Assembly: GCA_019155205.2 (NCBI GenBank)
Contig: JAHNZQ020000016.1
Coordinates: forward strand, 2,633,915 to 2,678,921
From: Gracilaria vermiculophylla
Taxonomy: Eukaryota > Rhodophyta > Florideophyceae > Gracilariales > Gracilariaceae
DNA length: 45,007 nt
Reading direction: 5' to 3'
Part shown: positions 42,770 to 45,007 of the stretch, piece by piece
How positions within the stretch are numbered: position 1 is the stretch's first letter
Layout of the letters: each line of letters starts with the position of its first letter
Program-made: the position numbers and the translations under genes
Notes under the pieces: model-generated
Seen by the model: the letters and a program-made list of their open reading frames with translations, nothing else
What the model was told of the DNA's origin: nothing
The model's database searches: none

Positions 42770-44447
42770 CTAATTTGCGCTCGTAAACCAACGCTCTCTC
42801 ATCGCACCCTCCTCGACATCAGTGTTCTTCGCCGACGCGCCGCTAGCAGCCGCGGCAGACGCTCTCTTGAACGAAATGTGTGAGCAACTTTGACTGCTAA
42901 CTCCTGATAAGATACCCATCGCATGAACCCTAAACACATCCGAAACTACCCTGTTCTGTGTGGGGTCGCTGCTCACACCCTGCCGTCTTCTGAATATTGC
43001 AGCGGCCGTCAGAGCGATCTCCGCGGGCGTAGTGCGTTGAAAGCGAACGATTTGTCGACTCTTGTCGAATAAATGGTCTCGAGCAACGCCCCACGAGAAT
43101 GCCATCATCCACCAAAGCGCCGACAGAGCATCAGAATTTCCCTTCTAGATTCACACAACAACCTCAGCCGTTCATAAGCAATAGAAGCCAACATGCGAGA
43201 GGACGGCGTCGGCAAGGTGTGAATAACATGCCAGGTGGGTGAAAGACGTTGAAACATCTCGCGAAACATACCTCTTTCGAACCTCGAACAAGGCGCGCTT
43301 CTATGTCACTGTGCCACCGCCCTGTCTGCGAGAGAGGGGTCCCATCGGCGTGCGCCGCACTTGAGCAGTCCACAAGAAAATTCACTCGGAGCGACACACG
43401 TCTTCGGCCAGTAGTTGACTCGCTTGCAGCAACGGTTCTTCTTTCTACCCGTTGCAGTTTTTGCACTCGATAGAATTGAGCGCAAGTGACAAGAACATCG
43501 ATGCAGTTTTCGACAGACACGAGATCTGCGACGCGATTCTGAACTTGGCAGAAATCCAGAACAATTCTCATGCCCAAGACAACGAGCCGAATATGTGCAG
43601 GAGTTCTGTGTACATGTCTCATGACTACAAGAACTGTTCTCATGATATTTTGGCAAACAATACTTTCGCTCATAGAACTATTTCGCTTCGAGCATATGGA
43701 CATACGAGGCACGGGCGATGCCGTCGCCGTCGAAATCCTCCGTATGAGCGCACCAAGTTTCCCAGCTGAGCTTGGATTGCTCGTCACGTCATCAACAGAC
43801 TTCTTAGACGAAGTGATTTTGAATGCGTTTAGCTCAACAGAAAGGTCCTCGACGTTGTCACGGCCTGCAGCAGTTGCTCTTCTTTCCGTCGGAGTCCTGA
43901 TGTCACGTACCGGAACCTTATTATGCTCGTCGTAGAATTTATCTTCAAACCCACTACCTTTCATAGACAAACCCGTGTTCTTCAAATCTTCTTTTGTGTG
44001 TTCTGCAACCTCTACGAGAGATGTTGGAGTTAGAGGCATGTTTACATACCCAAGAACAGTGTTCGACGATCGACGGGCAATAGCGGGCATCTTCGAAGAG
44101 CTGTATGGCGAGGTTTCGTGCAAAAACGCCTCGGACGGATCACGCTTTCCCTCCACACAATCATGGCACTCCAAATCAGCCGCGTCATTCTTGGACTGTG
44201 AAGCAGATTTCAGTGGACTGAGCCCCGCTTGTGATATGGTCTTACGCGGGTCATGGCTTTCCTCCTCACGATTATAGCCGTCCAATTCAACCCTGTCCTT
44301 GGACTTGGAAGCAAATGAAAATGGGCTGCGCATCGCTGGGGACATGGGAAGAACCCGAGACGAAGGTGAAACAGACGACGAATTGCCTTGCTGAGAAGTC
44401 TCCTCAACAGCTCGGCCAAACACCTTTTTGGGGCATTTCACTTCCAA
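42770..44447 (-). CDS. Armadillo-like repeat protein, two visible exons
   Basis: The upstream exon (43272-44447) is Ser/Lys-rich and disordered for its first 260 residues. It then forms helices of armadillo type around 43600-43430 (RLVVLGMRIVLDFCQVQ, then LVSVENCIDVLVTCAQFY). It ends exactly at a GTATGT donor. Exon 2 (42770-43144) continues in phase with KGNSDALSALWWMMAFSWGV and ends with a Ser/Ala-rich tail. The first codon is not resolved. The open frame begins without ATG at about 44447, the first internal ATG is near 44345, and a TTGTTCTCACAG acceptor at about 44461-44472 suggests an upstream exon. No internal stop within the exons. Function unknown; armadillo repeats usually bind protein partners. 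Confidence 0.65.
43145..43271 (-). other. Spliceosomal intron, 127 nt
   Basis: The minus strand reads AAAGAG/GTATGT at the donor and GTGTGAATCTAG/AAGGG at the acceptor, with a branch-like GGCTGAG 30 nt before it. Removing it joins two open frames in phase 0. This is the firmest evidence that the genome is eukaryotic with conventional introns. Confidence 0.75.
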
Positions 44448-45007
44448 AGGTTCGGAGAGACTGTGAGAACAAGTTTTGATGATTCCCAGGCTTGAGGTGA
44501 AGTTGCTATGTCACGAGGATCTGCGTCGTCCCCAAACGGGTTTCCGGCATTTCTACAAACCGGAATGGGACACTGATCTGAAGGACTATCGGCGCCGATG
44601 GCAGCACGTTTGGTCGCGCTTGATGGTCACTTTGCGATGCGACTCAAAAACAGCGCCCAACCACAGCGCCCCGCCGCTGCGCCGCATCGCGTCAGCCACT
44701 CGTCCATCGCCACCAACGCCCCCGTCCCCCCTCGCGTTTCCTCCCCTCGCGCCGACAGCCGTGGAGGTTGTGAAAAGGCGCGCTGCTGCGCGCTGCCATC
44801 ATGGCCTCTTCCAAAACGCGCGCACAGGCTGACAGAACATTGCTCGCGCGCACTCCGCGCCATTGCTGCTCGCGCATTCCCTTATGAGCACTGTGACATT
44901 TGATTGCGACGGAACAGCGTCACGCATCCGCCTGCAGCCTTCCGAAAGAGAGCCGCAACAGTCGTCTTCACCAGCACACTCTTCGCCACACCGCACAGTA
45001 TAACAAC
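44448..45007. other. GC-rich upstream region of the armadillo-like gene
   Basis: GC-rich with CGCG-rich words (44640-44900). Open frames exist on both strands (for example plus 44479-44832) but overlap each other and show no recognised domain. This is probably promoter plus a possible first exon of the armadillo-like gene. Confidence 0.35.

Noticed and set aside
44479..44832. Plus-strand ORF at the right edge
   Set aside because: Overlaps open frames on the other strand in GC-rich DNA, and its second half is Pro/Ala/Arg low complexity. Evidence is too weak to call a gene.
1..45007. CRISPR arrays, rRNA or tRNA genes
   Set aside because: No regularly spaced short repeats with unique spacers and no recognisable rRNA or tRNA sequences were seen by eye.

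Overview
The window is nuclear DNA of a eukaryote. It holds an ion-channel gene, a PAN2-like deadenylase subunit gene, a TBC Rab-GAP gene and an armadillo-like gene with a clear spliceosomal intron (GTATGT...CTAG). These sit beside Tc1/mariner-superfamily transposons and repeats containing T2-3AGGG(G) telomere-like tracts. Coding sequence is dense and mostly uninterrupted by introns. A protist or alga (for example a red macroalga) is plausible, but I cannot name the organism from the sequence alone. One run of 100 Ns (34164-34263) marks a scaffold gap.

Layout. 1-807 (minus) is the open start of a Gag-like protein that runs off the left edge. 1.5-5.7 kb is a mosaic of subtelomere-type repeats with one small intact ORF. 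6.6-7.9 kb is a dead Tc1-like transposon. 8.2-15.1 kb and 15.7-20.5 kb are two diverged, head-to-tail copies (minus strand) of a very large gene. It joins a C2H2 zinc finger, a tyrosine-recombinase-like domain, a RecQ-type helicase and a Cys-rich tail. The first copy is split by a 1.9-kb IS630/Tc1/mariner-type transposon with 22-bp inverted repeats. 21.66-21.86 kb is a GC-rich foldback. 22.2-28.0 kb holds two long degenerate frames. The second fuses a ParB-like region to a Ulp1 (C48) cysteine protease and is flanked on both sides by clusters of a GCACCGTA palindrome. 28.7-31.7 kb holds a zinc-finger gene, a retropepsin-like protease frame and an acidic frame. 31.8-34.2 kb repeats the subtelomeric mosaic.

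From 34.3 kb rightward come a pogo/Tigger-like transposase and then host-type genes: a truncated TBC1D22-like gene, an unidentified gene, a voltage-gated channel without a pore filter, a PAN2 homologue without its exonuclease, a zinc-knuckle/coiled-coil gene and the armadillo-like gene.

Two features tie the region together. First, the zinc finger-recombinase-helicase fusion looks like a self-mobilising or telomere-associated element. Second, most long frames keep their reading frame for hundreds of codons yet contain premature stops of all three kinds. Where family consensus is known, these stops are explained by C-to-T or G-to-A transitions, which suggests a mutational silencing process acting across the region.
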